Assembly (NCBI GenBank): GCA_019310865.1
Contig: JAFDDL010000264.1
Coordinates: forward strand, 1 to 5,736
Length of the DNA: 5,736 nucleotides
Reading direction: 5' to 3'
Source of the DNA: Deltaproteobacteria bacterium
GTDB lineage: Bacteria > Desulfobacterota > Desulfobacteria > Desulfobacterales > JAFDDL01
Made by a program: the position numbers and the translations under genes. Of the stretch, positions 4,850 through 5,736 are shown in pieces; position 1 is the stretch's first letter, and the number at the start of each line of letters is the position of its first letter. A model generated the notes under the pieces. The model worked only from the letters and a program-made list of their open reading frames with translations. It was not told the DNA's origin and searched no databases.

Positions 4850-5736
4850 ATGGAGGTAACAAAAAAGCGCAAAAACTTGCCATTTTACATTGTATCGTTC
4901 CTATTGATTCCGGCGTTTCTGGTATTGCCTGTCTCCGGGTGGGCCAACCCGGAAATCGACGCCCTTAAGAGCCAACTCAAACAGCTCACGGAGATAATGC
5001 AACAGGTTCAGGAAAAATTGGAGACCCTGGAGAAAACATCTGTCAAAAAACAAGGCGAAATCAAAGAGATGGACCAGCGGCTTTCCAAGGCGGAAATGCA
5101 CACGGCCACCGATAAACTCGCCTTCAGTGTAGAACTGCGATCCAAGGCCGAATCGATCCATTATTCGGATCTGGCGGCCGCGCCCAGTTCGCTGATCAAC
5201 GGGTTTTTTGTCCCGGCGAGCATGGGCGGCTTCAATGGCGCCACCGCAGCCCAAATTCAAGGTGCCATGGGCATGATGGCCGCCATGGGAATGGTTCCAC
5301 CACCGGACAAGACGGATCTGGACAATGACATCATCTACACCAACCGAATTCGGCTGGATATAAAAGCCAAGGTGAATCCGCAATTGAGCTTTGGCGCCAG
5401 ACTGGCTGCATACAAGGTCTTCGGCGACAGCACCGGCGTCAAGTTCAACCAGGGAAGTCTTGGTGACATCACCTTTGACGGCACCACCTCAAGCCTGCCC
5501 CACGGCGATACGCTCCATGTGGAACGGGCCTATTTTAATTACAAGAATGAATTCGGCGCCGTACCTGTCAATGTGTCCTTCGGCCGCCGTCCGTCCACCG
5601 ATGGACCGCCGCTTGAATACGGCAACTACAGTCTGGAAGGGGGCTCCCCGCTGGCACACATCATCAACTGGCAGTTCGACGGCGCATCACTCAGCTTCGG
5701 CCTGGAGGATGTCACCGGCATTCCAGGTGCGGATTT
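4850..5736 (+). CDS. DUF3373-family outer-membrane porin, N-terminal part (3' end outside window)
   Basis: The frame is open from the ATG to the window edge (295 codons). Residues 1-32 are a classical signal peptide: basic start (KKRK), hydrophobic core, and a probable cut after SGWA. Residues about 34-82 are a charged heptad-like coiled coil, common at the periplasmic start of trimeric porins. From about residue 84 (TDKLAFSVELR) the amphipathic, aromatic-rich pattern of a beta-barrel begins. NRIRLDIKAKVNPQLSFGAR, AAYKVFGDSTG, RAYFNY, SFGRRPSTDGPPLEYGNY and NWQFDGASLSFGLED match what I know of DUF3373 proteins of Geobacter- and Desulfo-type bacteria. A Gly/Ala/Met-rich stretch with Met140, 142, 143, 146 and 148 precedes the first long strands. 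The ribosome site AAAGGAGGT (4838-4846) is near-perfect, implying high output. A sigma-54 promoter lies upstream. The transported compound is unknown. Confidence 0.88.
   Translation, partial: MEVTKKRKNLPFYIVSFLLIPAFLVLPVSGWANPEIDALKSQLKQLTEIMQQVQEKLETLEKTSVKKQGEIKEMDQRLSKAEMHTATDKLAFSVELRSKAESIHYSDLAAAPSSLINGFFVPASMGGFNGATAAQIQGAMGMMAAMGMVPPPDKTDLDNDIIYTNRIRLDIKAKVNPQLSFGARLAAYKVFGDSTGVKFNQGSLGDITFDGTTSSLPHGDTLHVERAYFNYKNEFGAVPVNVSFGRRPSTDGPPLEYGNYSLEGGSPLAHIINWQFDGASLSFGLEDVTGIPGAD

Noticed and set aside
4901..5383. Open frame of 160 codons on the minus strand
   Set aside because: It is antisense to the porin gene, whose signal peptide, coiled coil and barrel motifs read without interruption. 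It is explained by codon bias.

Overview
The window reads as a stretch of an anaerobic Gram-negative bacterium, most likely a sulfate-reducing or related Desulfobacterota member. This is inferred from family content: a FmdE-like protein beside a short MoeA-like protein with a cysteine tail, a PAS/AAA+/Fis sigma-54 activator with a cysteine-rich PAS domain, and a DUF3373-type outer-membrane porin. No rRNA, tRNA, IS element, CRISPR or attachment site is visible, and no gene looks broken.

Layout. (1) 1-627, minus strand: the N-terminal 209 residues of quinolinate synthase (nadA), running off the left edge. (2) 628-882: a divergent control region with a possible nadA leader hairpin, a short palindrome over an AT-rich box, and a candidate sigma-70 promoter facing right. 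(3) 883-1590 and 1587-2618, plus strand: a two-gene operon overlapping by ATGA, encoding a FmdE-family protein (TTG start) and a MoeA-like molybdopterin-binding protein with a four-cysteine tail. (4) 2619-2645: a 27-base convergent gap with no recognisable terminator. (5) 3191-2646, minus strand: mobB, with a TTG start overlapping the stop of the gene before it by TTGA. (6) 4558-3188, minus strand: a sigma-54-dependent activator, first gene of the mobB operon. (7) 4559-4849: a 291-base divergent control region. (8) 4850-5736, plus strand: the N-terminal 295 residues of a DUF3373-family porin with signal peptide and coiled coil, running off the right edge.

The standout is the region between the activator and the porin. 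Read toward the porin it holds four copies of a TTAACA/TGTTAA half-site (4614-4655), an A/T tract followed by an exact match to the IHF consensus (4689-4701), a textbook -24/-12 sigma-54 promoter (4728-4742), and a near-perfect Shine-Dalgarno sequence before the porin ATG. This is the expected layout of an enhancer-dependent promoter, and the divergently encoded activator is the obvious candidate to drive it. A candidate sigma-70 promoter for the activator operon lies inside the same half-site cluster, which suggests autoregulation.

Functionally, three genes (fmdE-like, moeA-like, mobB) point to molybdenum/tungsten pterin cofactor maturation. mobB is cotranscribed with the activator that probably controls the porin. 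A link between cofactor maturation and an outer-membrane channel, perhaps for an oxyanion or for the substrate of a Mo/W enzyme, is a testable inference that this sequence alone does not prove.
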